Positions 36,555 to 47,978 of a stretch of 64,000 nt of DNA are shown piece after piece. This stretch comes from Delphinapterus leucas. Lineage: Eukaryota; Chordata; Mammalia; Artiodactyla; Monodontidae. Each line of letters opens with the position of its first letter. Position 1 is the stretch's first letter. A program made the position numbers and the translations under genes. The notes under the pieces were generated by a model. The model had not been told where the DNA came from. It did no database searches and was given only the letters and a program-made list of their open reading frames with translations. The stretch lies in NCBI RefSeq assembly GCF_002288925.2, contig NW_022098076.1:71091858-71155857 (forward strand). Reading direction: 5' to 3'.

Positions 36555-37125
36555 CTTTATAGCAGCTTCAAGGACTATGAAGATGTACAAGAAAAGGCAG
36601 TTTCGATTATTTTTTTTTAATGTGGCAGATATTTAGATGGAACAGGTTCACAGCATCTACTTAAGCCATAGCAGAAGCAAACCAATGACTTCAATAAGTA
36701 TTCATTATTTATTTAATGACATCAGTGTTTTTTTAAGAAAATGACTTCTGTAAAAGAAGTTTTATAAGCATGCCTTATTTGTGACTGTGACTCTCAGTCC
36801 TGAGAGAAACAGAAAGCTCAAGGATTTTTTTTTAAGTTCTTATGATAATAACCTCCTTGTAAATTTCAACCAAATAAGAATGTGTTTCTATATAAAGGTG
36901 AAAAATAAAACTACACTGTTTTGTAATCTATTTTCAATTGATAATAAATGTATATTATTCCATTTTATTGACTGCATATTAGTCGATTACACTATTATAG
37001 CATTACTTATTTAACCCATGAATCCCATAATTTATATTAAAAAATTATTTACTCTCAAGTTTTGTCCTGTTACCTGAAAACAAAACAAGATGATTGCCCC
37101 TTTTTTAAACAGATGTCAGAATATT
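36555..37125. other. No recognised feature
   Basis: AT-rich interval, no named content. Confidence 0.4.
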
Positions 37126-37219
37126 TTCCTGGAATAAAGTTCTAAAAACTCTAATGGCTTTAAATTTCTTGGTTTTTTAATTGCTAAATTATTTTCCAAA
37201 TGGATGGGATTTTACTAGG

Positions 37220-37303
37220 TTAGGAAACTGTCCTCTTTCCTATATCCTGACAACATATTACCAGCAGTTAGGAGACTGTCCTGTTTCCTATATCCTGACA
37301 ACA
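37220..37303. repeat. Local direct duplication, 36-bp match, 48-bp period
   Basis: Copies at 37220-37255 and 37268-37303 differ at two positions. The separating 12 bp ('tattaccagcag' region) belongs to the duplicated unit. Confidence 0.9.
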
Positions 37304-37466
37304 CAGTCTTTTTAAATTCTGCCAATCGTATTCTGCCAAAGATTATAGCAAAGTGCTGCCTCCATTTGGATATATATGATTGAACATGTTTAGCATATTT
37401 CCAATTTTTTTATCAATAGCATATCCATATTTTGCTCATTTCTCTATCAGGCCATCTGTTTTCCTT

Positions 37467-37674
37467 TTTTTTTTTTTTTTTTGCAGTACGCGGGCCTCTC
37501 ACTGTTGTGACCTCTCCCGTTGCGGAGCACAGGCTCCGGATGCGTAGGCTCAGCGGCCATGGCTCACGGGCCCAGCCGCTCTGCGGCATGTGGGATCTTC
37601 CCGGACAGGGGCACGAAACCGTGTCCCCCGCATCGGCAGGCGGACTCTCAACCACTGCGCCACCAGGGAAGCCC
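37467..37674 (-). mobile_element. Short-type CHR-like SINE nested in antisense L1
   Basis: Complete minus-strand element with a 10-11 bp perfect TSD ('tgttttcctt', 37457-37466 and 37675-37684). The L1 text resumes directly after the TSD. Confidence 0.96.
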
Positions 37675-37799
37675 TGTTTTCCTTATTGATTGTGGACACC
37701 TTTTAATTGCTTAAGGATATTAGCCATTTGTCAAATGTTTCAACTAATTTTTCCAGCAAGACCTTTTTATTTTATTGTTATTTACGATGTTTATAGTAT

Positions 37800-38770
37800 T
37801 ATTTTAAAATGAGGAAAACTGGTAACACCTACTGAAATCAGGAATATGAAACATCACTATATGTTACTTCATACAGCCATTACTTCAAAAACACTCCTGA
37901 AGAATGTTACAAGACACGAAAAATGTTCACATTAATAATATGTGAAATGAATAATCAAAAAATAAAATTCTATATGTATTATGACCTTAAAGTTAAAAAA
38001 CAGAATGTAGATTTAAGACAGTAAAGATATATAGAAAAATATTAGCCCCTATTATCTCTTGGTGAAGGAATTATGCATGATTTTTGTCATTCTCTTTATT
38101 CTTTTCTCTGGTACCCACATGTGGTTTTTAAAATTTTTAACAAAATGTAATAGTAAAACCAGTCTTTATCAGTGACCATTTGAGCCAAACATCCAGTATA
38201 AGAAAAGCTGATGCCACTTAAGGATTTCTGTACCTCTCTGTAAACATAATAAAATTCTACATCTATACAAGATAAACACTTCATCCTAAAAAACGTACTC
38301 ATCTAAAATGCAGACATGATCATTGTAGTGCTAATTAAATTTTATTATGACAATAAGAGGGGCAAGACTGCAGGGTGAGATTGATTTAACACGGAGCTAA
38401 AGTGTTTTATTGCAAGATTTGCTTATAGACAGAGCTAATTACTACAATTACACTTAAATGTCTTTGTCCCTATAAAATAGTATTTTTAAAAGATAGTGCA
38501 TTTAAAAGGAGAATAATTTCACACGTCTCTACAATTTGATCACGTTATGACAATAGTATAAGTGAAGCATTTAATGAGGAAACTCATGAAAAAGAAAGTA
38601 GTTACACCAATCCACTGATTCTAATTCAAGACTTGTCAAGGTTTACAAGACCAAAGCAGATTAAATATAAAAGTTTCCTGAAAACACCTTCTATTTTAGG
38701 CTGTATCTGTGAATATTCATCTTACTTATTCCAAATTTTCTATATGAAGATTGGTATTATTTGCTAATCT
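37800..38770. other. No recognised feature
   Basis: AT-rich DNA. Nothing named. Confidence 0.4.
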
Positions 38771-38772
38771 TA

Positions 38773-38809
38773 ATTATGGAAAGAATTATGGAAAGAAATT
38801 ATGGAAAGA
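38773..38809. repeat. Three tandem copies of a 12-bp unit
   Basis: 'attatggaaaga' at 38773, 38785 and 38798, with one extra A between the second and third. Confidence 0.95.
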
Positions 38810-39069
38810 AAAGATATGAGACGAGTATTTAATTGTTCAATTATAATTGTCCTGCAGTCAAGCTGATATAGATATAAAATTATTAAGAGGCTACATTACT
38901 TATTTTAACACTTGTTTATGATGGAATATGATTTTGTACAATAGTGACCAGTGGGAATTTTGTCAATATATTCATCTTCAATCTAAGGGCTGCTAATAAT
39001 AAGTCGTGCCTTTTCTGATTTACAACAAAGCAATATAAAAACTTATGTAAATGCAGATTTTATCCCCTC
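38810..39069. other. No recognised feature
   Basis: AT-rich sequence between the 12-bp repeat and the old interspersed repeat. Confidence 0.4.
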
Positions 39070-39760
39070 ACTTACTGATTTAATAGATATTTACTGAGCG
39101 TTGATTACACTTCAGTCATCATGCTAGAAGCAGCAACTGCAACACTATACAGAGCTGGTGCCTGCCAAGGGAACTTTCAGGACAGTGAGGCAAGAACAGA
39201 AGCACAAGTTAACATAGCATAACTGTACATAAAGTGTGGTGAACATTATGATAAAAAGAGATCAGCGTGTCTTAAAAGCCTAGCGGGCAAGAAACACTTT
39301 CAAAGAAGTGAATGATACGTTAGGCAGGCTGAAAGGACTGTGACCCAAGCAGGGGGAAGGGTCCATGGGAAGACTTGAAAAAGTCATTTATGGCTGAGGA
39401 TAAAGGTGGCAAGATATGTCGTTGGAAAGATGGCAAAACACTTTCAGCCTGTGCAGGAGTTTCGACTTTCTCCTAAGAGCAACAGGAAACCTTTAAAGAT
39501 TTTAAGTAGGGAAGGGGCATGATTATATTTGCATTTCAAGTCACTCTGGCTACTGTGTGGAAGAGATTTGGATGGGAACTGGCCAGGAGGTTACTGCAGG
39601 TGTGTGGTGGTCTAGATAGGATGATGGGGAAGCACCCAGAGAAGCAGCTGAACTTGGGAGACATTTAGGAGGAAAAATCAGTGGGACTTGGTGATTGAGT
39701 GAATGTGAGAGTAAAGACAAGGAGGCTTCAAGAATGCCTACTGCCAGATTAGGGCCCCAA
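39070..39760 (+). repeat. Long old interspersed repeat, family not assigned
   Basis: Contains phrases of a widely dispersed mammalian repeat: 'gaaacctttaaagattttaa', 'gggaaggggcatgattatat', 'caagtcactctggctactgt', 'ggaggttactgcaggt'. The length (~690 bp) and order fit one diverged copy. It is repeat DNA, not a gene, because the same phrases recur across mammalian genomes. Confidence 0.55.
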
Positions 39761-39764
39761 ATCT

Positions 39765-40600
39765 TTATTTTTATAAATTATAGGTAACTTCAAATCGATG
39801 GTCACTAAAGATAACCTGATTCCTTAAAAGAATTCTCTTGATTAAATTTTATATAATTCCTTTTAGTCAGTAAAGACAACTTAAATTGTTTAAATTTCAC
39901 ATTGAATAGATTTTTCTTATTATTTTAGCCTATATTTCATCAGATAATAAGTTATGTAATGAAAAAGCTGCCTTAAATTAAGGCATGATGCATTGTTCCT
40001 ATTCCTTAGATATTTTAATTTAAAAAATTAAATGCAATTTTTAAAGGCTATATCTGAGTTCAAATGATGTTATTTTAACAAAACCATTGGATTGGATCAC
40101 TGGAGCTCAAGCTAAAGAAGCATAAATATTGAACAAAAAAAATGAAATTTTACAAACCGACTTTTATCTGATTATCTGTGTTAAATACAACACATTTTCA
40201 GCTTACCTGTTATTTGAACAATAATTATTAACCCACTCTTTATCTCCAAACTTTCACAAAAAGATACAACTTTTAAAAGATAAACTGGCTATTAACCTAC
40301 TTGGGTGTGGAGGTAACAGGTTTTTTTTATTAAAATTAGTAGCAGAATCTTTTCAAAATGAATTAACACTTGGATGTGCACAGTACAACCTAAAAGTTCA
40401 ATAAATGTTAACTGGATCTTAAGTAAGTAATTGATTTGCTAGTGAAAGCTATGTTTTGGATACTAGAGATACAGCATTTCAAATCAACTTGAAACTAGCT
40501 ATAAAAGAGTGTTCATCTGGTAAGCATTTATCTTAAAAATTAATCATGAACTTCATTATTTACCCAATGTCTTTGTACTCATTTTTGTTCTCACTAGTCA
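39765..40600. other. No recognised feature
   Basis: AT-rich DNA, nothing named. Confidence 0.4.
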
Positions 40601-40602
40601 GA

Positions 40603-40800
40603 GCGCCTTAGGATTAGACATGGATCCCAGTCACAGTTCTACCATTATTAGCTGTGCAATCTTAGACAAGACTTAACCAGCAATTTAGTCATAAATTTCT
40701 TCATTTATAAAATATCAAGCTTTCCTCAGAGAGTCATTGTGAGGATCAATCAAGATAATATATCTGAAAAGACAAAACCCAATATAAATATAACATTATC
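40603..40800 (+). repeat. MIR SINE
   Basis: 'ttagctgtgcaatcttagac', 'tttcttcatttataaaatat', 'gagtcattgtgaggatcaat' and 'caagataatatatctgaaaa' are in MIR order. Confidence 0.7.
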
Positions 40801-40909
40801 TCACTTCATGATTGGCTGCTTAAAAAGTCTTTTTATTAGATATGCCCTCTCTGTAAATCTGGTTGTAAAATTCATATTGATTTGTAATACAAATGCTTTG
40901 TAAAAATTT

Positions 40910-40963
40910 TTGTAGCTGTTAATATATTTATACCATTTGTAGCTGTTAATGTATTTATACCAT
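40910..40963. repeat. Perfectly adjacent tandem duplication of 27 bp
   Basis: 40910-40936 and 40937-40963 differ by a single A/G. Confidence 0.96.
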
Positions 40964-40964
40964 T

Positions 40965-41280
40965 AAAATATATCTGCACAAGTATGTGGTATAACATTTT
41001 GTGTTACAAGGGTCCCCCAAAATGACTGAACATATACTAAAATAAATAAATAACATGAGCTTAGATTATGAATTGTTTATAATGATAAATTTCTCATTTC
41101 AGAGAAGAATCCATTATGTTTATTTACTCAAAGCTGTGATCTTCTTTTTGTATCAGAATCAAGTTATTATATAACTGTTTCATTCTCTTTTGGCAATCTG
41201 TTAGTGTGACTTAGAGTGTGAAGTAAGCCTCTTTCCTTAGTAACAGTAAAAGGCCACAAATATATTTGTTAAAAACCAAT
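40965..41280. other. No recognised feature
   Basis: AT-rich interval preceding the L1 3' end. Confidence 0.4.
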
Positions 41281-41449
41281 GATACCATGACATACGTTTC
41301 AGAATGGCTAAAACAGAAAATAGTGACACCACCAAATACTGGCAAGGATGCGGAATGTTTAGATCACTCCTATTTTACTGGTAGGAATGTAAAATGGTAC
41401 AGCCACTCTGAAAAAGAGTTCGGAAGTGTTTTTTGAAACTATATGTGTA

Positions 41450-41801
41450 GGGCTCCCCTGGTGGCGCAGCGGTTAAGAATCCGCCTGCCAATGCAGGAAA
41501 CACGGGTTCGAGCCCTGGTCCGGGAAGATCCCACATGCCGTGGAGCAACTAAGCCCGTGCGCCACAACTACTGAGCCTGTGCTCTAGAGCCCGTGAGCCA
41601 CAAATACTTAGCCCGTGTGCCACCACTACTGAAACCCACGCGCCTAGAGCCCATGCTCCACAACAAGAGAAGCCACCGCGATGAGAAGCCCGCACACCAC
41701 AACGAAAAGTATCCCTCTCACCACAACTAGAGAAAGCCCGGGCAGAGCAACGAAGACCCGACGCACGCAAAAATTAATTAATTAATTAATTAAAAAAAAA
41801 A
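41450..41801 (+). mobile_element. Long-type CHR-like SINE nested in L1, full length
   Basis: About 350 bp: tRNA-like head (A box 'tggcgcagcgg', B box 'gggttcgagccc'), a long body of repeated 'acaactactgagcc'/'cctagagccc' units, then a tail of five ATTA units and A13. A perfect 14-bp TSD flanks it (41436-41449 and 41802-41815). This is the best-preserved long-type copy here. Confidence 0.97.
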
Positions 41802-42300
41802 AAACTATATGTGTATTATATAACTATTGTGCTCTTGGCCATTTATTTCAGAGATATGAAAACCTATGTTCACACAAAAGCTTGTACACTAAAGCTCACA
41901 GCAGCTTTATTTATAATAGTCAAAAACTGACATCAGCCCAGATAACCTCCAACAAGGAACAAAACGTGGTTCATACATATCATGGAACACTTATGATTCA
42001 GCATCAAAAAGGAATGTATTGTGCATACAATAACCTGGCCAAAACTCAAGAGAATTATGTTGAATGAAAAAAGCGAATCTCAAGATATTCCATACTTTAT
42101 GATTCTGTTTACATAACATTTTTAAATAACAACATTCAGAAATGGAGGACAGAATAGTGGTCGCCAGTGGTTTGAGATGGGGTAGGAGTGGGAGGAAGGT
42201 AGGTATGGTTTTAAAAGGAGAATAAAATGGATCCTTGTTCAATATCCAGACAGTGGTGGTGGATACATGAACCTACACAGGTAGCAAAGCTGTATAGAAC

Positions 42301-42302
<2 letters not shown>

Positions 42303-42335
<33 letters not shown>
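42303..42335. repeat. (CA)n microsatellite in an L1 3' UTR
   Basis: About 16 uninterrupted CA units. L1 3' UTRs of this type often hold a short CA seed at this place, so expansion of that seed is likely. Confidence 0.96.
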
Positions 42336-42337
<2 letters not shown>

Positions 42338-42465
42338 AGTACAAGTGAAACTGGGGAAACATGAATAAGATCAAAGGATATATCAATATCAATATATAAT
42401 TATGACATTATACCAGAGTTCTACAAAATGTTACCATTAGATTAACTGAATAAAATATACAAGGC

Positions 42466-42505
42466 ATTTGTGTGTATTATTTCTTATTTGTGTGTATTAT
42501 TTCTG
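42466..42505. repeat. Tandem duplication of 20 bp
   Basis: 42466-42485 and 42486-42505 share 19 of 20 bases, near the end of the L1 3' UTR. Confidence 0.93.
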
Positions 42506-42554
42506 CATGTGAATCTACAACTACCTCAATAAATGTTTTAACTGAAAAAGAATT

Positions 42555-43180
42555 AATGGTGTTGTATAAATAATATTAAGGAAACAACTACATGTGTATA
42601 AATATTAGGATTTTGTAAATTGTTAAATTCTAAAAGCACACTTTTGTTTTATTTTGTACAAAAAAGAAATACTACATGAAAATTTTATATAGGTTTTCTT
42701 ATCAATGAATGTCATATCAAAAAAATTCATTAAAAACAGTTCATTAGCTTTTCTTCAGGATGTATTTTATTTTACTCAACTTTTATTTGATAGCAACATA
42801 TAATACTTTCTTATAAATGTTTCCCATGTATCAGAGCTAAAAGACTCATTGTTTATTCAGTTCAGAAAAAGAGGTTTATAACTGAATTACACCTACTAAT
42901 TCATTTATTGACTTTATTAAACAATTATCTTACATATAGTTAGGATTAATTGACCCAAATAAAGTCAAATTTCAAAATAGAACTGTGGAAAAGTTTGTTT
43001 TTATTACTGTGGTTAATAAAATAGATCAAATATATTTTGTTAAGATCTTAAATTTTTTAAAAATTCTATTAAATTTACTTGTTTTTCTCCTAGAGTTTAC
43101 TTCTTGGAGTATAAAAAGTAAACATTTCAATGAAATTGTGCTGTTTGGACTCTCAGAAATATGGGGAGTTTCTTCAACTT
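42555..43180. other. No recognised feature
   Basis: AT-rich spacer between two L1 3' ends. Confidence 0.4.
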
Positions 43181-43195
43181 AAAAGCAAATAGAGT

Positions 43196-43795
43196 AGCTG
43201 CTATGGAAAACAGTACAGCAGTTCCTCAAAAACTTAAAACTAGAATTATATGATCCAGAAATCCCACTTCTGGGTATTTTTCCAAAAGAACTGAAATAAA
43301 AATCTTGACGGGATATTTGCATTCCCATGTTCATTGTAGTACTATTTACAACAGCCAAGAAGTAGAAACAACCTGAATGTCCATCAATGGATGAATGGAT
43401 AAAGAAAATGTGGTATATACATAAAATGGAATATTATTCAGATTTTAAAGAGACAAAAATGTTGCAATATACCACAACACAGATGAACCTTTAGGACGTT
43501 ATCCCAAGTGAAATAAGCCAGTCACAGAAGGACTTTATGATTCCACCTTATATGAGACATTTAAAATACTCAAATTCATAGAAGTAGAGAGTAAAATGGT
43601 GGCTGGGGGAGAGGGGAATCGAGGAGTTACTAATCAACAGGCCTAACGTTTCAGTTAAGCAAGGTGAATAAGTTCTAAAGACCTGCTGTACAGCATTGTG
43701 CCTACAGTTAACAATACTGCATGGTACACTTAAAAATCTGTTAAGAGGCTAGATCTTATGCTAAGCATTCTTACTACAATAAAATAAAATTGTAG
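43196..43795 (+). mobile_element. LINE-1 3' end (older type), 5'-truncated
   Basis: 'aacttaaaactagaattata', 'cagaaatcccacttctgggt', 'tggatgaatggataaagaaa' and 'atggaatattattcag' mark the ORF2 3' end. 'gaatcgaggagttac' and 'gctgtacagcattgtgccta' mark the 3' UTR. A weak duplication (43182-43195 against about 43796-43811, with an indel) would make it a separate insertion from 41282-42552. Confidence 0.85.
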
Positions 43796-43814
43796 AAGGC
43801 AAATCTGAGTATGA

Positions 43815-44150
43815 ATTATTTCTTATACATTTCCCTTAGGCAGATCTGCTAACCACCTCTGCTCCTAACATCTTGATGGAGTTTAAGTAGCCAGTTTAAG
43901 CCACAATAGACTGAAATTTTCAGATGGCTTGAAACTACTGAACAACAGTCATCATTTGTTAATAATAAGCTTTAGAATCTAAAGAGTTAAAATGCTAAGA
44001 TTACCCACACAAGCCAGGAAGGAGGAGAAAAAATGTAGAATCCTAAAGTGGAAGTGAAAAATAGCATAAACCATCATTTCTAGCAGAAGCTCAAAGATAA
44101 GTCATACAGTAAGTTAATGGCCAAGTCATGACTAGAATTACTTCCTCTGT
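43815..44150. other. No recognised feature
   Basis: Mixed-composition interval with nothing named. Confidence 0.4.
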
Positions 44151-44154
44151 CTAT

Positions 44155-44305
44155 CCTTTTTTCCTCCTCTGCCTCAGTACCACTCAGTAAACTTCTATTT
44201 ATTTTTCAAGACCTAGATCAAATTCTGTTAATCCTACCTGGACCACAAGCAGAAATAATTACTCCTTCCTCTGTTCTCAAAGTGTCCCTAATTATTGAGT
44301 CACTG
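44155..44305 (+). repeat. LINE-2 fragment
   Basis: 'tatttatttttcaagaccta' through 'aattctgttaatcctacctg' is the L2 'cttcaagacccagctcaaat' region. Confidence 0.6.
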
Positions 44306-44317
44306 ATTTATCAATAA

Positions 44318-44650
44318 TGTTCTTTCATTCAACAAATATTTTTTGAGCAAAAACTGTATACCCAACACATAGTGCGATGAAAAAACAGACAAAAAAAGTC
44401 ACTGTTCTTATGGATCTGGCAGTGGTAGAGGGGAAGACAGACAAAAAAGCTTAACAAAGTAAAATATATAATATGTTAGTTACAGTATGTTAGATGAATA
44501 AAAGTAGAAGAAAATTGGAAGGGAGGGGAGATAGAAAGTATGTATTTGAAGATGGTGTGTGCAATTTTATATAGGACAGCCTGGAAAGGTCTCAGTAGGA
44601 AGAATAATATTTAATTAAAGATCTGAAGGAGGTGAGGATATGTTCTCATA
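44318..44650 (+). repeat. Old interspersed repeat, family not assigned
   Basis: 'cattcaacaaatattttttg', 'ggaagacagac', 'taaaatatataatatgttag', then 'aggtctcagtaggaagaata' and 'gatctgaaggaggtgaggat' follow a widespread mammalian repeat consensus, the same class as 39070-39760. Confidence 0.55.
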
Positions 44651-44664
44651 ATTAATTGCACAAA

Positions 44665-44795
44665 TTTACTTCCCTCTATAGGCTAAGATCTTCAAGGTTA
44701 AGGACCACATCTAATCATTTTTGTGTGCCAGCATCTAGAACAGGAGCTGCTATGTAGAAGGAACTAGTAAGTATATGTTGAATGAAAAATCTCAA
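44665..44795 (+). repeat. LINE-2 3' terminus
   Basis: 'cttcaaggttaaggaccaca', 'gtgccagcatctagaacagg', 'agtaagtatatgttgaatga' is a recognisable L2 end. Confidence 0.65.
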
Positions 44796-44799
44796 GTTT

Positions 44800-45800
44800 C
44801 TAAACTTAAAGTCCAGTTGTCTTTCAACTACACTCGGCTCTTTACTTCAGAAGATTATTGAGGTTGAATATAATACTGACTTAGCAGCATACCTAGAACT
44901 TCCTACACTCTCACTGCTTGTTAATTGAATTTGATAGGAATATGATTTTCCAAATTTTATAGGCCAGCACATTCAGAGTACAGATGAAGAAGACTAAATC
45001 CTAAGAAAGCTGAGGGACAAGCTAGAGGCCACTCACAGTGTGAACTGATGGATCCTCTAAATCTACATCTTCACAACACAAAAAGGATGGAGTCCTAAGT
45101 GAATATATTTGATCAGTTTGATCAGTTTCTATCTATCCTACTTTTTGATTTTGTTCCAGGTCTTAACTTTATTTAAGTATCCCACAGTATGACAAATTTT
45201 ACATTTAGCACTACTGTCACTGATAGTCTGAGCAGGTTCTCATAGAGTTAAGTAACTTGTACCTGTGGCTACAGACTAAGTTTAAGATATTTTTGCCGTC
45301 AAACACCTGTCTGCCGTAATACCTCATATCTTAATAAATCACTATACAAAGACCTCCCTGAGAGTCAAAAGGAAACTATAAATGCAGGTTCACTTTGGAC
45401 TGAAACTACGATGGCAGACCTGGAAGTAGCATGACCACTCAGTCTGAGAGAATGAAATGGCCCATTTCTTGGTGTAAAATGGGAACAGCAATATATGGCT
45501 GAAAGCCATATTAGGGACAAAATTACTACTACTTATGTGCTGCTACAAATTGCAGATAAAAGATCATTACACATATTATAGTTATCTTGTTTTCATTTTA
45601 AGGACTAAATGATTTACGATTATAGAAAAGCTAGACTGAATAAAGAGTACAGGACAGGTACATTAATGAAAAATTTACCTTTGTTGCTCACTGTTAAAAA
45701 CCTTTCAGAGACTCATCGTCGACAGGGAACTGACTCTGGTTTGTCATTGAGATAATGTATTTGTGAGTGCATTAATTATTGGTTCTAAAAATACCAATAC
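44800..45800. other. No recognised feature
   Basis: Moderately AT-rich. A short direct repeat 'tttgatcag' lies near 45109-45127. Nothing named. Confidence 0.35.
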
Positions 45801-45807
45801 TTGCATT

Positions 45808-46225
45808 ATGAGTCCTTCAGTGATTCACCATTACCACCAAGAAAAAGTACAAACTCCTTAAAGATGAGACACGAAGGTCTTTGTGGTCTGGGTCTTCTCT
45901 CCCACACCAAACATTCCACACCCTCAGCTCTCTGCAGTTTCCTGAACATGCCATACTTTCAAAGCCTACTTTAGTCTCTTTACAATGTACTCCATTTTTT
46001 GCACAATTATGCTCTCCCTCACCTCCCACCTGGGCAAATTCCCTTAAAGTAGTTACCTTCATTTGGAAGCCTTCCTTGAATACCCCTGTATATGCCTCAT
46101 GAATTGGCACCTCTTCCTCTTCTAAATTCTATTACTGCTGAGCTTATCACACGGTATTAAAAGATTGTTTATATATTTGTCACCTTCACTGACTAAAATT
46201 TCTGAGGAAAGTGTCTTATTCATGT
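45808..46225 (+). repeat. LINE-2 3' fragment, relatively long
   Basis: Good L2 order over ~400 bp: 'cagtgattcaccattaccac', 'aaaaagtacaaactcctta', 'aaggtctttgtggtctgggt', 'tttcctgaacatgccatact', 'tggaagccttccttgaatac', 'tttctgaggaaagtgtctta'. Short open frames on both strands here are L2 remnants, not genes. Confidence 0.8.
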
Positions 46226-46274
46226 TTGAAAAAAACAAAAATATTGAGCTGAATATGTGAATATAAAATAAAAA

Positions 46275-46455
46275 TAACAGAAACTAACATGTATTGAATG
46301 TTTAGTAATTTTCAAGCACTCTTCTAAGGTCAGGAAGCACAGGTCAGGAGGCACAGTGAGTTTAAATAACTTGCCCAAGATTACAAAGCTTGTAAGTGAC
46401 AAAGACCGGATTGGAACCCAAGCACTCTGACTTGAAAGTTCATGCTCTTCACAAC
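46275..46455 (-). repeat. MIR SINE
   Basis: Reverse-complement MIR: 'taaataacttgcccaagatt', 'acaaagcttgtaagtgacaa', 'ggattggaacccaagcactc', 'gcactcttctaaggtc'. Confidence 0.75.
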
Positions 46456-46521
46456 TAACCTATAGATATTTCTTGAATATATGTATATGTTTACATGTTT
46501 TTAAATAAATAAGCATATCTC

Positions 46522-46590
46522 TCTATATATATTATTTAAGTATATATATACACATATATATATATATACATTAACTCATGTATATACATT
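46522..46590. repeat. (TA)n-rich tract
   Basis: Alternating TA broken by short ACAC and TTAAG interruptions. Confidence 0.9.
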
Positions 46591-46594
46591 TAAA

Positions 46595-47040
46595 AATTGA
46601 CTTTTAAGAATAAACTCTAAACAGCAGAACAAAGTAAATTACTTCAGCGGATTAGAAGTTTTGATAAAAGACCATTCAATATCCTAGAAATTGTCTTCTT
46701 TTCCATCACTATATTATAGTATCAGGCTTCATAATTTACAAAACATACCATCAATGTTTGTAGATTTTTTAATGTATCAAGCTGTATATCGAGAAGATAT
46801 ATTATTCATCATGATAAGTGACACACATATCACTACTAGAAAACAGTAAAAATTTTAAATTTATACGTAAGGTCCACATTACAAGATTAGGTTTGTAAAA
46901 TACTTTTGCTTGTAAAGACAACTACCTGAATAAGTGTTTTATTTAGGAGAAGAACAAAAATACATGCTTATACATATATTAAACAAGCTTTGTTTCAGTA
47001 ATATTATTTTACATTCCAGAAAGTTTTTTTATTCAATATT
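46595..47040. other. No recognised feature
   Basis: AT-rich interval, nothing named. Confidence 0.4.
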
Positions 47041-47045
47041 TTCAG

Positions 47046-47216
47046 ATGGTTTCCAACTTTGCTGCACACTAAAATCACCCAAGGAGCCATTAAAAAAGCT
47101 GATGGTTGGACAACCAACACCCTCCACCTGCCCCTAGCAAGATGTTCTGATACCTGAGCATTAGGGTGTTTTAGAAGTTTGTCAGATGATTCCAATATGC
47201 AGCAAAATTTGGGACT
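47046..47216. mobile_element. hAT-Charlie-type MITE (MER5/MER58-like) with terminal inverted repeats
   Basis: About 170 bp whose ends pair imperfectly: 'gctgcacactaaaatcaccc' near the left end, and on the other strand 'gctgcatattggaatcatct' from the right end. This is the layout of short nonautonomous hAT elements. The exact subfamily is not settled. Confidence 0.7.
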
Positions 47217-47219
47217 AAA

Positions 47220-47960
47220 ATCCAACTGAACTTTACCTGAGTTTACTCTAAGTTTTTACTGGAATTTCTTCCATATCTCATTTAAAAGCAACTGCGACAA
47301 ATTACTTCAAACGATCTTCAACGCAACAATGCCAGAAATGAACTTGTAGTTCGTGGAACCAACTTTATTACCTGGCTACTGAATTCTTCAAATACGACTT
47401 CTTTCATTTTGTCCAATTCTATTCACAGACAATAAAAATCACTTTTTTACTAAATCACCTCTTCAATGACATAGTTAAATTTACTACCTAATCACCAAAT
47501 TTAATTATACTTCATTTTCATAAAGTATCAATTTCCATAGGCTTAAAATGGAAAGGCATATAGCTTGGACAGACAACAAGTAATTTTGAAGAAGGGAAGT
47601 TAGAATAAGGATAAAAATACACGGAAACACAAATGTTTCCGGGTAACAGCATACCACACACTCCCCTATTCTACCCATCCAACCTAATCCCTATTTATAA
47701 TCATAAGTGTTGCCTCAAATTAAAAATGATCAGTAAGCAATACTAATATTTATGTTCATGTGGAGATATTGTCTTACAAAAGCCAACTCTAAATATGAGT
47801 ACATTTACATTTACAGCTATATCTATTACATCGATATTATATATCTAGTAGTCATTAAGATGGTGCACTAGTTCTGGATTCTCTCTTCTCTAGGACCCAC
47901 GGTAGAATTCCATTTCTTCACATCAATGAACTCAAACATGGCCATTTGACTTAATTTGAT
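47220..47960. other. No recognised feature
   Basis: Unique-looking DNA, a little richer in CpG near 47285-47400. No repeat or exon recognised. Confidence 0.35.
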
Positions 47961-47978
47961 AAAAAATGTAAGTGTGGG

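Larger units (their letters stand above)
37130..37790 (-). mobile_element. Antisense LINE-1 fragment, interrupted by a SINE and carrying a local duplication
   Basis: Plus-strand text is the familiar L1 reverse complement: 'aattgctaaattattttcca', 'ttaccagcagttaggag', 'ttttgctcatttctctatca', and beyond the SINE 'ccttattgattgtggacacc' and 'gccatttgtcaaatg'. Diverged. A 36-bp segment is duplicated within it (37220-37255 and 37268-37303). Confidence 0.6.
41282..42552 (+). mobile_element. LINE-1 3' end (older type), split by a SINE
   Basis: Degenerate ORF2 C-terminal DNA ('actggcaaggatgcggaatg', 'gtaaaatggtacagccactc', 'agctttatttataatagtca'). A 3' UTR follows ('cagacagtggtggtggatac', 'gaacctacacagg', a CA run, 'tgtgaatctacaactacctc', 'aataaatg'). 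The SINE at 41450-41801 interrupts it. It carries many stops and no open ORF2. Confidence 0.85.

Noticed and set aside
39070..39760. A processed pseudogene or long non-coding exon
   Set aside because: Its phrases ('tcactctggctactgtgtgg' and others) belong to a widely dispersed old mammalian repeat, so repeat origin is more likely.
45817..46110. 97-codon minus-strand frame
   Set aside because: It is the antisense of an L2 3' fragment that reads well in consensus order on the plus strand.
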